Positions 1 to 8,099 of a DNA stretch of 64,000 nucleotides are shown piece after piece. Each line of letters starts with the position of its first letter. Position 1 is the stretch's first letter. The position numbers and the translations under genes are program-made. Location of the stretch: assembly GCF_001279585.1 (NCBI RefSeq), contig NZ_LGEC01000049.1, forward strand, positions 85,194-149,193. Direction: 5' to 3'. Origin of the DNA: Nocardiopsis sp. NRRL B-16309. GTDB lineage: Bacteria; Actinomycetota; Actinomycetes; Streptosporangiales; Streptosporangiaceae. Below the pieces are notes generated by a model. That model made no database searches. It was not told where the DNA came from and saw nothing but the letters and a program-made list of their open reading frames with translations.

Positions 1-1553
1 GCCCGCAGCCGGATCCGGGAGGGCTGGGGCCGCGGGCCTCCGGACGAGGGCGGCGGCTCAGCTCCGCCGGAAGCGCCGTCCTCGGCATCCGAGCCCCACC
101 AGTACGCGTTCCAGGCACGCCACCGGGCCGGGTCGCCTCCCAGGTGCTCGGCGGCGTCCCGGACCAGGCGTCCGCCGATCCGTTTGACCAGGGCGAACAG
201 CGCGGTGTCGCCCAGAACCGGAACGGGGTCGGCCTCGGTTCCATCGCCGGGAGCGCCGGAAGCGCCCGAAGCACGGGAAGCGTGGGGAGCGTGGGGAGCG
301 TGGGGAGCGTGGGAAGCACCAGAAGCGTGGGAAGCACCGGGATCGGCCGGAGCCGGGCGGTGCCGGTGGGCGCGGTCGACCTCGCCCAGCCGTGCGTCGG
401 CGGGCACGTCGCCGATCATCAGCAGTCCGGGTCGCAGCCCGGTCCCGTCGGAGTCCGTGGCCCCGGCGTCCGGCGGTCCCGGTCGCTCGGCCACGGCCAG
501 GCGCAGCCGGAGTTCGGCCCGGTGGCGGCGGTCGGGGTACCCGGCGGCGACGGCCCCCGCGCGGGCCGCCACCGGGGCCAGGCCGACACTGTCGAGGCAT
601 CGTGCCAGGACCTCCGCCAGGTCCGCGCCCGCACCCGCGTTCCCAGGGACCCCGGGCGTCTCAGCGTGACGCTCCCCCGGTCCCCAGGCGTCGCGACAGG
701 CCCCGGCGGCCTCCGGAGACCCGGGAGCCGCAGGAGACGCGGAAGACCCGGGAGGCCCGGGAGCCGCAGGAGACGCGGAAGACCCGGGAAACGCGGGAGT
801 CGCGGGAAACACGGGAGCCGCAGGAGACACCAGACTCCCCGCCACGTCGGCCCAGCGTTCCTCCCAGGTGCGCGCGTGGTAGGCGAACCAGCCCCGCTCC
901 CCCGTCAGGTCGTGGCGGCGGGCGCTCCAGCGGGCCGCCCGCGTCCGTCCGTACCCGCGTCCGGTCCGCCCGCCGACGTGGCGTCCGGGTCCGGTGCCGT
1001 CGAACCCGGCCGCGGCCAGGAGCAGGAGCCCGAGCAGGTCGGCCTCGGCCTCGGGCCCGGGGACGTGCAGGCGCAGCGGAACGGTGAACACCGTGCCCGC
1101 GGGCAGGACCTCCCACTGCCACGTGCGCCCCGGCCGGACCGCGCCGCTCGCCGGGTCGACGCGCGTGCCGGTGCGCACGGTGACTCCGGCGCCGTCGGGG
1201 AGTTCGGCGCGGGCGTCGTCGATGTCCAGGGCACTGGCGCCGGGGCCGGGTCCGGAGTCGGCGGTCGGGGCGGCGGCGCCGAGCAGGGCGCGGGCCGGAC
1301 CCGTACCGCCCGTGCGCTCGGTCAGCTCGTGCCGCAGCAGCCCGGCCAGGGTGGTGGCGCGCAGCCGCGGCACCCCGGTGCGCGGCTCGCGGTCCACGTG
1401 CAGGTCGACGTCGCTCTCGGCGGCGTGGCGCGGGAGGGTCTGCGCGGCACCGATGTGGGTGTCGGTGAGCAGGAGCAGGCGCAGGCCGAGCTCCCACACG
1501 ATCCGCGGCGCCCGGAGGGTGTCCGGCCGCCCCTCGTCGCTGTGCTCGCTCAC
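1..1553 (-). CDS. Tandem Cas7-like RAMP protein of a type III CRISPR effector (partial, 3' end beyond window)
   Basis: A frame starting at GTG 1553 stays open to the left edge (517 codons), so the C-terminus is missing. Its start overlaps the csx10-like stop by 4 nt (GTGA). A first Cas7/Csm3-like RAMP domain covers about residues 15-230: a THIGA loop near residue 32, an Asp-rich stretch (DVDLHVD), then VPRLRATTLAGLLR as the counterpart of the PGSSLKGALR helix, and the glycine-rich loop GRTGRGYGRTR around Tyr201. A Pro/Ser/Ala linker follows. A second RAMP domain seems to start near residue 320 and shows WWGSDAED and SRIRL, like the FGS and SR motifs of Csm3. Two Cas7 domains in one chain suggest a type III-D-like backbone subunit that binds crRNA. 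The Asp cluster of domain 1 could cut target RNA. The domain 2 assignment is less certain. Confidence 0.7.
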   Translation of the reverse strand, partial: MSEHSDEGRPDTLRAPRIVWELGLRLLLLTDTHIGAAQTLPRHAAESDVDLHVDREPRTGVPRLRATTLAGLLRHELTERTGGTGPARALLGAAAPTADSGPGPGASALDIDDARAELPDGAGVTVRTGTRVDPASGAVRPGRTWQWEVLPAGTVFTVPLRLHVPGPEAEADLLGLLLLAAAGFDGTGPGRHVGGRTGRGYGRTRAARWSARRHDLTGERGWFAYHARTWEERWADVAGSLVSPAAPVFPATPAFPGSSASPAAPGPPGSSASPAAPGSPEAAGACRDAWGPGERHAETPGVPGNAGAGADLAEVLARCLDSVGLAPVAARAGAVAAGYPDRRHRAELRLRLAVAERPGPPDAGATDSDGTGLRPGLLMIGDVPADARLGEVDRAHRHRPAPADPGASHASGASHAPHAPHAPHASRASGASGAPGDGTEADPVPVLGDTALFALVKRIGGRLVRDAAEHLGGDPARWRAWNAYWWGSDAEDGASGGAEPPPSSGGPRPQPSRIRLR

Positions 1554-3376
1554 CGCACCGGTTCCCGCTCGCCGGGTGCGGGCCGCTCGGGGTCCCGGCG
1601 CACCACCCGGGCGGCCTCGGCCAGCCAGGAGGACACCAGGAGCACGCACAGCCGGTCGGCGGTACGCCGTTCCCAGTCCAGGACGTGCTCGGTGAGGCCG
1701 CTGGGGTGGGCGGTACCGGGGCGACCGTCGGTGCTGGCCAGGTCGACGGCGGACAGCGCCGTGGCGTAGGCGGGGTCGGTACGGGCGTCGGGCCGGTGGG
1801 CCCGCCACCAGCCGACGGGATCGGCCAGCCCGGCCAGCCACGCGCGCACGGTGACGCGCTCGCCGTCGGGCGTGACCAGGACCGCGCGGTCCAGTGCCCG
1901 CAGGACCTTCTCGTGCAGGGGGCGGCGCGCGGCCGGGGCGCCGCCCGACCGCACCGCCACCGTGGCCACGAGTTCGGCCAGCGCCTGGCCGCTGTCCTGG
2001 CCGGGGCGGCCGACCAGGACCTCGCGCAGGCGGCCCAGCAGGCCGGAGGTGAGCGGCGCGAGACCGCTCGCGCGGGAGCGGGCCAGCGACCACGCGTGGG
2101 AGCGGACGGGTTGGGCGGCCGCGTTCCACAGCAGGGCGTCGTCGAGGGTCCTCAGCTGCCCGGTCGGCTCCAGGGGCGCCGTGGCCGGGACGGGACGGCC
2201 GTCGGGCAGGGCGACGGTTCCCGGTGCGCGCGCGGCGCGGGGCACGGCCACGGGGGCGAGCGGGGCGGGTCCGCCCGGGGGCGGGGCCAGCAGGGTGAAC
2301 TGCCCGTGTCCGTCCACGGCGCGCTCGCCCAGGGTGTGCGCCTCCAGCTCCCGGACGCGGTCGGTGGTCAGCTCGCGGTCCAGGCACAGGCGCACCACCG
2401 AACCGGGGCGGGCCGCCCACCGCTGCGCCATCGGCCCCCGGTAGCCGCGGTGGTAGGCGCCGACCAGGCCCGCCTCGACGTGCTCGGCCAGGACCCGCGC
2501 GGTGATCCCCGGCCACAGGCGGTCCAGGAGGTCGAGGACCGCCCGGGTCAGGGCCTGGGGGCGGGCCTGCCCGTCGGCGCCCACGACCAGTGCGGGAGAG
2601 AGCAGGAGCAGGTCCACGGGCTCCCCGGCCGCCCAGGATCGCGGACCGCCCAGCGGGTCGGCGCGGTCGGGTGAGAGCGGGTGTGCGGGATCGACGGGTG
2701 CCACGCTGACGTCGCCGTGCGTGCGCGTGGCGCCCGAACCGAGGGTGAGGGTGCCCTCCGCGTCCGCGAGCGCGGCGACCAGGCGCTCCGCCAGGTCGGC
2801 CAGAGCCGCGTCGTCGGCGGCGCGCAGCTGCCAGCGCGCCTCGAACACCTGGCCCGGGTCGATGCCGGTGGTGAAGTAGGGCAGTCCCTGGCCCGGCTCC
2901 CCGGTCCTGGTGCGGCCGAGGTAGCGCTCGGCGGTCGTACGGACCTCGGCGCGCAGCGCGCGGTCGAGGGTGATCAGGTCGCGCACGGCACGGTAGGGGG
3001 TGTCGGGATCGGTCTCGCCGAAGACGTCGACCGTGGTCCGGCCCTGCTTGCCGGGTGTGTAGAGGTAGGCCGGGGGCGGGTAGGCCGCCGCCGCGCGCGG
3101 GCGCGACCCGTCCGGTGCCGCCTCCCCCTCGGGTTCGAGCCGGGGATGGGCGGGAGCGAAGCGCACCGCCCGTCCCCTGGCCACCCACTCCTGGAGTTCG
3201 CGGGTGCGCCCGGCCGCGCCGAGCGCGGCGGCGAGCATGCCGCGCTGCGCGCGCCCGCCGATGACGTGCTCGGAGTCCACCCGCAGCGGATCGAAGGACG
3301 TGCGCACGGCGAGGGAGCCGGTGAGCACGAACCGGAGGGGGAGGTAGGCGCCCACGGCGATGTCGGGGGCGTTCAC
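1550..3376 (-). CDS. Csx10/Cas5-like RAMP protein of a type III CRISPR effector
   Basis: A 608-residue RAMP-superfamily protein with a GTG start at 3376; I see no earlier in-frame start. The N-terminus (residues about 8-30) has the RAMP opening LPLRFVLTGSLAVRTSF. The stretch HVIGGRAQRGMLAAAL is the counterpart of the insertion helix, and GSGATRTHGDVSV near residue 215 resembles the glycine-rich loop. A second half with AYHRGYRGPMAQRW matches the Csx10 layout. The last 180 residues (from about 425) are a mainly helical tail, possibly a Cas11-like part or a disordered bridge. In Csx10 proteins this subunit caps the crRNA 5' handle. It lies between a Cas7 gene and the tandem-Cas7 gene, overlapping the latter by 4 nt. 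The family call is from layout and motifs only. Confidence 0.65.
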   Translation of the reverse strand: MNAPDIAVGAYLPLRFVLTGSLAVRTSFDPLRVDSEHVIGGRAQRGMLAAALGAAGRTRELQEWVARGRAVRFAPAHPRLEPEGEAAPDGSRPRAAAAYPPPAYLYTPGKQGRTTVDVFGETDPDTPYRAVRDLITLDRALRAEVRTTAERYLGRTRTGEPGQGLPYFTTGIDPGQVFEARWQLRAADDAALADLAERLVAALADAEGTLTLGSGATRTHGDVSVAPVDPAHPLSPDRADPLGGPRSWAAGEPVDLLLLSPALVVGADGQARPQALTRAVLDLLDRLWPGITARVLAEHVEAGLVGAYHRGYRGPMAQRWAARPGSVVRLCLDRELTTDRVRELEAHTLGERAVDGHGQFTLLAPPPGGPAPLAPVAVPRAARAPGTVALPDGRPVPATAPLEPTGQLRTLDDALLWNAAAQPVRSHAWSLARSRASGLAPLTSGLLGRLREVLVGRPGQDSGQALAELVATVAVRSGGAPAARRPLHEKVLRALDRAVLVTPDGERVTVRAWLAGLADPVGWWRAHRPDARTDPAYATALSAVDLASTDGRPGTAHPSGLTEHVLDWERRTADRLCVLLVSSWLAEAARVVRRDPERPAPGEREPVR

Positions 3377-3492
3377 CTCGGCGCCCCCGGAACGGGTGGT
3401 GGCGTGCGGGGCCCGCGGGCGCGGCGGTGCGCGGCCGCTCGGGGGCCGGTTCCCCGGCGGTGCGGGCGCCGCGGGCTCGGACTCGTGGTCAC
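3373..3492 (-). CDS. Tiny basic ORF bridging two cas genes
   Basis: The 115-nt gap between the Cas7 gene and the csx10-like gene is exactly spanned by a 39-codon frame. Its GTG overlaps the upstream stop (GTGA), and its TGA overlaps the GTG of the downstream gene. The product would be rich in Arg and Pro, with no recognisable domain. The neat overlaps at both ends fit a translated coupling peptide, but high GC makes open frames easy. It could instead be a leader or simply an untranslated linker. Confidence 0.25.
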   Translation of the reverse strand: MTTSPSPRRPHRRGTGPRAAAHRRARGPRTPPPVPGAPR

Positions 3493-4178
3493 GCGCGCGC
3501 CTCCTCCCGCTCGTCGGGCGCCACCGGGTCCGGTGGCGCGGCCAGGCGTACGGTCGCGGCGTGCGGGTCGGCGCCGTCCGGCCCGGCCAGCCGTACGTCC
3601 ACCCTGCCGCGTCCGCGGGTGGCCTTCAACCCGATCTGGGTGGTGGCCAGGCACGCGCGGGCCAGGATCCGCCAATGCTCCGGGCCGGGCGGGGCCGCCC
3701 AGGTGAGCGCGGCGGTCAGGGCCGGTCCGGGCAGGAGGACCCGGTGGGTGCGCAGCCCGCCGGGGAGCGGCGCCCCGTCCGGACCGACCGCCGTGCCCGA
3801 CTCCAGCGCCGTGAACGCGTCGGTGACCGCGCGGCGCAGGGTGGTGCGCTCGGGTTCGTCGCGCCCGGCCAGGGCCCGGGCGACCGCGGCGCGCACGTCG
3901 TCGTCGAGTACCGCGTGGCCCAGGCGCAGGATGCGGCCGGTGCCGTGCGAGCGGCTGCGGCCGAAGACCTCGTCGGCCGGCGCCGCCAGGTCCGCGGCGA
4001 CCGCCAGCGCGCGGCCGGCGCCCTCGGACAGCCGGGCCGCCAGGCGGTGCCGGGGCAGGTAGGGCAGTCCGTGGGCGTCGGTGACCACGTCGGTGTCGGC
4101 GCCCGTGCCGTCCGCGCTGGCCCCGGCGAAGAGCGCCGGTGCGGCCAGGCGGACGACGATCCGGTCCGGAGCGCTCAT
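3489..4178 (-). CDS. Single-domain Cas7-like RAMP protein (Csm3/Cmr4-like)
   Basis: A 229-residue RAMP protein. The N-terminus RIVVRLAAPALFAG leads into an acidic loop (Asp30, Asp34) and GLPYLPRHRLAARL (residues 37-50), the equivalent of the G-PYIPGSSLKG motif where Csm3/Cmr4 carry the target-RNA-cleaving Asp. EVFGRSRSHGTGRI matches the FG...G turn, and TRGRGRVDVRL near residue 200 is the glycine-rich crRNA-binding loop. Length is typical for a one-domain Cas7. The ATG at 4178 overlaps the cas10 stop by 4 nt (ATGA), so both are probably translated together. Its likely role is a repeating backbone subunit along the crRNA. Whether it is catalytic depends on which Asp sits in the active loop. 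Confidence 0.7.
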   Translation of the reverse strand: MSAPDRIVVRLAAPALFAGASADGTGADTDVVTDAHGLPYLPRHRLAARLSEGAGRALAVAADLAAPADEVFGRSRSHGTGRILRLGHAVLDDDVRAAVARALAGRDEPERTTLRRAVTDAFTALESGTAVGPDGAPLPGGLRTHRVLLPGPALTAALTWAAPPGPEHWRILARACLATTQIGLKATRGRGRVDVRLAGPDGADPHAATVRLAAPPDPVAPDEREEARA

Positions 4179-6487
4179 GCGCGTGCGCCCGTCGGTCCGG
4201 AGAGAGGGCCACCGACCCCTGTCCGCCCTCGGTCATGGGGCCGGTGGGGTTCGAGGGCCGCCGCCAGGCCCGGGTCCAGGTGCAGGTCCATCACCTCGAC
4301 GGCGTCGAGCAGCGCGCCGGGGGTCCAGCCCCGGGGCAGCTGCGCGGGGACTCCGGTCACCCGGGTGCGGCGGTGCAGTTCGGCGGAGGGGTCTCCATCC
4401 GCCTCCAGGAGCGGGACCAGCGACGACACCAACCAGCTCCGGTGCCGGGTGTCGCCGTCGGCGAGCAGGCTGCCCGGGGTTCCGGGGGCCAGGTACCGGT
4501 CCAGGAAGTCGGCGAAGGCGGTCCCGGTCAGGGGCAGGGCGGTGCGCGGCGGCGCGGACGAGCGCGCACGGTCCTGGCGGCGCAGCACGCGGTCCACGCC
4601 GTCGAAGCGGGTCGTCCAGGCCACCGCGTGGTCGTCGGGCGCGCCGCCCTCCATCAGCGCGACCCTGTGGTCCTTGGCGCGGCGGCACATCGCCTCGCAC
4701 AGGTCGTAGCCCAGGGACAGGGGGGCACCGACGGGCTGGACGGCGATGCCCACGCCGACCGTGGGCACGAACGTGGTGTACGCCCCCTGCGTCCCGTGCC
4801 CACCGTGCGCGCTGCGTGCCTCAGGTGACACTGGCGTTCCAGGCGCACCCTGGACCTCCGCCGCCCCACACGCGCCATGCGTTCCAGGCGCACCCTGGAC
4901 CTCGGCCGCCCCACACGCGCCATGCGTTCCGGGGGCACCCTGAACCTCGGCCACCCCACACGCGCCATGCGTTCCGGGGGCACCCTGGACCTCGGCCGCC
5001 CCACACGCCCCCGGCGTCCCATGCACGTCGTCCACGTACCACCCGTGGGCCCCATACGTCCCGTGCACGTCGTCCGCGTGAGGCCCATGGGCCCCCTGCG
5101 CTCCGGGCGACTCATCCCGCCCCCGCGCCCCGGCGACCGTCCGGGCGCCCACCCCGCCGTGCGCGCGGGCCAGCGCCCGGTGCAGGGCCACGCGGGGGTC
5201 CCCGGCCTCGCCGATCCGCTCGGGGTCGGCGTCCAGCCAGTCCAGGGCGTAACGGGTCAGGCTCAGGGCCAGGCGGGCGTCGCAGAGCACGGTGAGGTCG
5301 TCCCCGGCGACCACGATCGGGCGCACGGGCAGGCGCACGGTCCCGGGCGGCGATCCGTGCAGGGTGAGGGGCGCGGCGGCCCCGGAGCCGGGCACGGTCG
5401 CCGGCCGGCCCGGGTCGGCGCGCACCGTGGCGGCCACGGCCCGGACCAGGGCGCGGGCCAGGCCCTCGATCAGGCCGGCGATGCGCGTGGACAGGCGCCG
5501 TTGGGCGGCAGCGCCGGACCCGGGGACCGCCGGGTCCCCGGCGCGGTCGCGGTACTCGCCCAGGAGGGCGCCGAGCCCGTTGACGTCGATGTGCACGACC
5601 GCGATCCGGCTGAGGTCGCCGTGGTCGCGGCCGAGTCGGTCGATCTCCATCGGCAGTTCCAGACGGGGCCGACCGGTGGCGGTGGCGGCGCCCGCCAGCC
5701 ACGCGGCGCTGTGCGCGCGGTGCCAGCGCCGACCGATCCCCCGGGCCCGGGCGACGTCGGCGGCCACCCGCTCGGGGACCCCGGCGCGGTCGTCCTGGGC
5801 GCGGCTGCTGTCGACCGACTCGGCTGGACCGCCGCCGACGGAGCACACGGCGGTGATCCCGTAGCCGTGGGCGGGGGTGTGCAGTGCCGACATGCGCCGC
5901 CGGGCCGCCCGCAGGCGGGCGGGGAGCCTTTCCAGCGCCTCGTCCACCCCCCGGGGCCCGTCCTCCTCAGGCGTCCCGGCCGCACCGGATGCGTCGGCCG
6001 CCTCGCCCTTCTCCACAGCCCCGGCCGCCCCAGACGCGCCGATCCACTCAGGCGCCCCGGCCGACACATCGGGCACGTGCGCCTCCACGACCCCGGCGTC
6101 CCCGGCCGGGGCGTCCGGGCCGTAGGGCACGTGCGCCACGACCGGGGTGAGGTCGCCGGCGCGGTCGCGCAGCAGGCGCGTGTAGCGGGCGGTGAAGGCG
6201 CGCGCCGCCGGGGCGTCGGGCAGGACGACCGTGAGCGCCCCGCCCGCGTCGCGCAGGACGACGCAGTCCTCGGGGACGAGGTCGGCGATGCCGTGGCGGC
6301 GGTCGGAGGTGTCGGTGAGCTCGGCGACCAGCGCGGCCCGCCCCACCGCGTCCAGGATGCGCCGTCCGCTGTACACGTAGGCCTGGATCCCGCGCAGGTC
6401 CACCCCGACGACCACGCCGCGTTCCGGCGGCCGGGCGGAGGCGGTCCCGCCCCGGCGGCGGGGGCGCTGCTCGCTGGCGTGCGTCAC
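4175..6487 (-). CDS. cas10: Cas10-like large subunit without HD domain, AGDD palm motif
   Basis: I place the start at GTG 6487 (770 residues); the frame runs open further upstream but the extra part looks non-coding. The chain begins almost directly with palm domain 1: VGVDLRGIQAYVYS (GIQ at 33-35), as in Csm1/Cmr2, with no HD nuclease domain before it. Palm 2 carries HIDVNGLG with Asp301 and AGDD at 394-397 in place of the usual GGDD; both Asp of the pair and the first palm Asp are present. A four-fold 15-residue repeat sits at about 492-551, followed by a conserved C-terminal helical part. Canonical Cas10 makes cyclic oligoadenylate on target binding and, when HD is present, cuts DNA. Here only nucleotide cyclisation could remain. 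First gene of the effector operon. Confidence 0.75.
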   Translation of the reverse strand: MTHASEQRPRRRGGTASARPPERGVVVGVDLRGIQAYVYSGRRILDAVGRAALVAELTDTSDRRHGIADLVPEDCVVLRDAGGALTVVLPDAPAARAFTARYTRLLRDRAGDLTPVVAHVPYGPDAPAGDAGVVEAHVPDVSAGAPEWIGASGAAGAVEKGEAADASGAAGTPEEDGPRGVDEALERLPARLRAARRRMSALHTPAHGYGITAVCSVGGGPAESVDSSRAQDDRAGVPERVAADVARARGIGRRWHRAHSAAWLAGAATATGRPRLELPMEIDRLGRDHGDLSRIAVVHIDVNGLGALLGEYRDRAGDPAVPGSGAAAQRRLSTRIAGLIEGLARALVRAVAATVRADPGRPATVPGSGAAAPLTLHGSPPGTVRLPVRPIVVAGDDLTVLCDARLALSLTRYALDWLDADPERIGEAGDPRVALHRALARAHGGVGARTVAGARGRDESPGAQGAHGPHADDVHGTYGAHGWYVDDVHGTPGACGAAEVQGAPGTHGACGVAEVQGAPGTHGACGAAEVQGAPGTHGACGAAEVQGAPGTPVSPEARSAHGGHGTQGAYTTFVPTVGVGIAVQPVGAPLSLGYDLCEAMCRRAKDHRVALMEGGAPDDHAVAWTTRFDGVDRVLRRQDRARSSAPPRTALPLTGTAFADFLDRYLAPGTPGSLLADGDTRHRSWLVSSLVPLLEADGDPSAELHRRTRVTGVPAQLPRGWTPGALLDAVEVMDLHLDPGLAAALEPHRPHDRGRTGVGGPLSGPTGARA
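4834..5013 (-). repeat. Four 45-bp tandem repeats inside cas10
   Basis: Four near-identical 45-nt units (starts at 4834, 4879, 4924, 4969) encode a 15-residue motif of the type GACGAAEVQGAPGTH. The period is a multiple of three, so the frame is kept. The units differ by only a few bases, which suggests recent slippage or expansion. They lie after the palm-2 AGDD motif, probably in a flexible surface loop. Confidence 0.9.
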
Positions 6488-6783
6488 CGTGTCGGGCTCC
6501 TCGTCGCCGGGTCCGGCTGATCCGGTTGGTCGGATGCGCGGCCCACCGGGCCGTGCGGGTGCTTGGCACCCTTCGCGCGCAGCGGGGGCCGCACGCGCGA
6601 AGGGCTCTCTCCTGCTCTCTCTCGGACGATGACGGCCGCCTGCCGGGAGCAGAACACCACGGATACCAGCCCAAACCCCTCCCGCACATCCCTTTCGTCC
6701 GGTGTGTCCCATTCTGGCCACCCCTCTCGACCGGCTGTCCGAGAGAGCTGGATGCATGTCCCCACCCCGCTACGGAGGTTCCC
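6488..6783. promoter_or_regulatory. Divergent upstream region of cas10 and a small gene
   Basis: About 296 nt separate the cas10 GTG from the ATG of the plus-strand small gene. It contains the palindrome CTGTCCGAGAG (6735-6745) and a related half, CTCTCGGAC, at 6619-6627. I could not fix -10/-35 boxes with confidence. No other gene is visible here. Confidence 0.5.
6735..6745. promoter_or_regulatory. Candidate operator shared with cas6
   Basis: CTGTCCGAGAG, the reverse complement of CTCTCGGACAG found upstream of cas6 (8103-8113). Both copies sit in larger imperfect palindromes. This one lies 38 nt before the small plus-strand gene and about 250 nt before cas10. Confidence 0.4.
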
Positions 6784-6960
6784 ATGGTGGTCCAGCGCCC
6801 CGCCGAGCCGGTCGGCCGCCCCGGCCGCGACCTGACCGACCCCCCGGCCCCGGCGGCACCGCCGCTGACCGTCCAGGACCTGGTGCCGCACCTGCGCGGA
6901 CTGGCCCGCGCTCTGCGCGACCAGGACGCCGGACCGCCGGAGCGGGCACGGCACGGGTGA
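6784..6960 (+). CDS. Small protein of unknown function between cas10 and cas6
   Basis: A 58-residue frame from ATG 6784 with an ideal ribosome-binding site, GGAGG at 6774-6778, five bases upstream. The N-terminal half is Pro/Arg rich. The second half (TVQDLVPHLRGLARALRD) should form one amphipathic helix. It is read divergently from cas10 and convergently with cas6, and stops 3 nt before a strong two-way terminator hairpin, which supports an expressed gene. I do not recognise a family. It might be a small regulator or accessory protein of the CRISPR locus, but that rests on position alone. Confidence 0.45.
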   Translation: MVVQRPAEPVGRPGRDLTDPPAPAAPPLTVQDLVPHLRGLARALRDQDAGPPERARHG

Positions 6961-6962
6961 AC

Positions 6963-7009
6963 GCCCCGGTGCCTCCCGCCCCCGTCCACGGGGCGGGCGG
7001 CACCGGGGC
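6963..7009. terminator. Bidirectional terminator between small gene and cas6
   Basis: Inverted repeat with arms of 20 nt (6963-6982 and 6990-7009), one mismatch (T6974/C6998) and a 7-nt loop. It lies between two convergent genes, so it can end transcription in both directions. No clear T-run, as is usual at this GC. Confidence 0.75.
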
Positions 7010-7083
7010 GCGCGGCCCGGCCCGCGCCGGGCCTGCACCGGCCCCCGCTCCCGTCCTCGAGCGGGAACCGGCGGTCGTGGGGA

Positions 7084-8037
7084 TCAGTCGAAGAGCGTTC
7101 CGCCGAACTCCTCGGCCTCGGCCACCGCGTGCGAGCGGGGCTCGGCGGCGCGCCGCGACCCGGCCGGTCGCGCCACCCGGTGCGGTGACCGGCGCGCCCG
7201 CGCCGCCGGGACCGCGGCGGCGAAGCGGTCGCTGGTCACGGTGTCCACCCGCAGCGACCCGAACCCCTGGGCCGTGTACTTGCCCGCCCCGGCCAGCTCC
7301 AGGAGTTCCAGTAGCGCGGCGAAGGCGTCGGCGTGGTCGCGGTCCCCTCCGGCCAGATCGAGGACGAAGCCGCCCTGCCAGCCCAGGACGGTCCGGTTCT
7401 CGGCGTGGCGGTGCTCCGCCAGCCGCAGCTCCTGCCCCTGCAGCGGCGATCGGCGCACCTGCGACAGCCCCTCCAGGACGAGGTCGAGCCAGTGTTCGGC
7501 CAGGTCCGGCGGGGCGAACCGCGCGACCGCGCCCACGGCGCCGCTGCCGCCGACGATCCCGCCGCCGGACCGGTGCACCGCGCCGAACAGGCGCCGGGGG
7601 TGGGGCCAGATGTGCGGGATGCGCTCCCCGGAGGCGTCGCGGGTGGTCATGACGACGGGGGTGCGGCTGCGCACCTCGGCCGAACGCAGCGCGCAGGGGC
7701 CGCGCGGGGCGGTCAGGACCTGCTCGTAGGTGTGGTCGAAGGTCTGGGTGACCGACAGCGGCTCCAGCAGGTGGTCGCCGATGCGCTGGGGCTCCCCCAC
7801 CAGGTCCGCGGGGTCCACCGGGGGCGGAACGTCGTCGTCCAGCCAGGTCAGGGTCCAGTGGTACAGGTGGTCGCCCAGCGGGACCGGCCAGCCGTTCATC
7901 GACCAGCGCTTGGCCGCGGCGTGCTCCTGCGGCGGCTGCGGCCACCAGCGGTTGAGCAGTCCGTGACAGTCCTCGGGCCGGATCGGCCGCGCCGTGTCGG
8001 CCAGGTCGCGCAGGATCGCCGTCCACCGCCTCGGCAC
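7084..8037 (-). CDS. cas6: Cas6-like CRISPR pre-crRNA endoribonuclease (RAMP)
   Basis: A 317-residue protein from GTG 8037, preceded by a purine-rich GGGGAGAGGGG; an upstream GTG (8103) lies within the palindrome and is less likely. The C-terminal third holds the Cas6 signature GAGKYTAQGFGSLRV near residues 250-264, close to the GxGxxTAxGxG loop of this family. The middle has a His/Arg-rich part (HIWPHPRRLFGAVHR) that could include the catalytic His, but I cannot assign it. Cas6 cuts the repeat RNA of a CRISPR array transcript to give crRNAs with an 8-nt 5' handle for the type III complex encoded next door. The last 40 residues are low in order and rich in Arg and Ala. It has its own upstream palindrome. 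Confidence 0.75.
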   Translation of the reverse strand: MPRRWTAILRDLADTARPIRPEDCHGLLNRWWPQPPQEHAAAKRWSMNGWPVPLGDHLYHWTLTWLDDDVPPPVDPADLVGEPQRIGDHLLEPLSVTQTFDHTYEQVLTAPRGPCALRSAEVRSRTPVVMTTRDASGERIPHIWPHPRRLFGAVHRSGGGIVGGSGAVGAVARFAPPDLAEHWLDLVLEGLSQVRRSPLQGQELRLAEHRHAENRTVLGWQGGFVLDLAGGDRDHADAFAALLELLELAGAGKYTAQGFGSLRVDTVTSDRFAAAVPAARARRSPHRVARPAGSRRAAEPRSHAVAEAEEFGGTLFD

Positions 8038-8099
8038 GGGCAACACCCCTCTCCCCTGCTCGTGCGAGCGGCTGTGCACCGCCCGCGGATCACCGAGGA

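Noticed and set aside
144..1769. Long plus-strand open frames over the cas7 and csx10 genes
   Set aside because: At this GC, opposite frames stay open; they lack ribosome-binding sites and domain motifs, while the minus strand shows RAMP motifs and clean overlaps.
4834..5013. 45-bp repeats as a CRISPR array near the cas genes
   Set aside because: They are coding, in phase, and contiguous without spacers.
6488..6757. Longer cas10 starting at 6757
   Set aside because: The extra 90 residues have no palm-domain character and would span the divergent promoter region and the operator.
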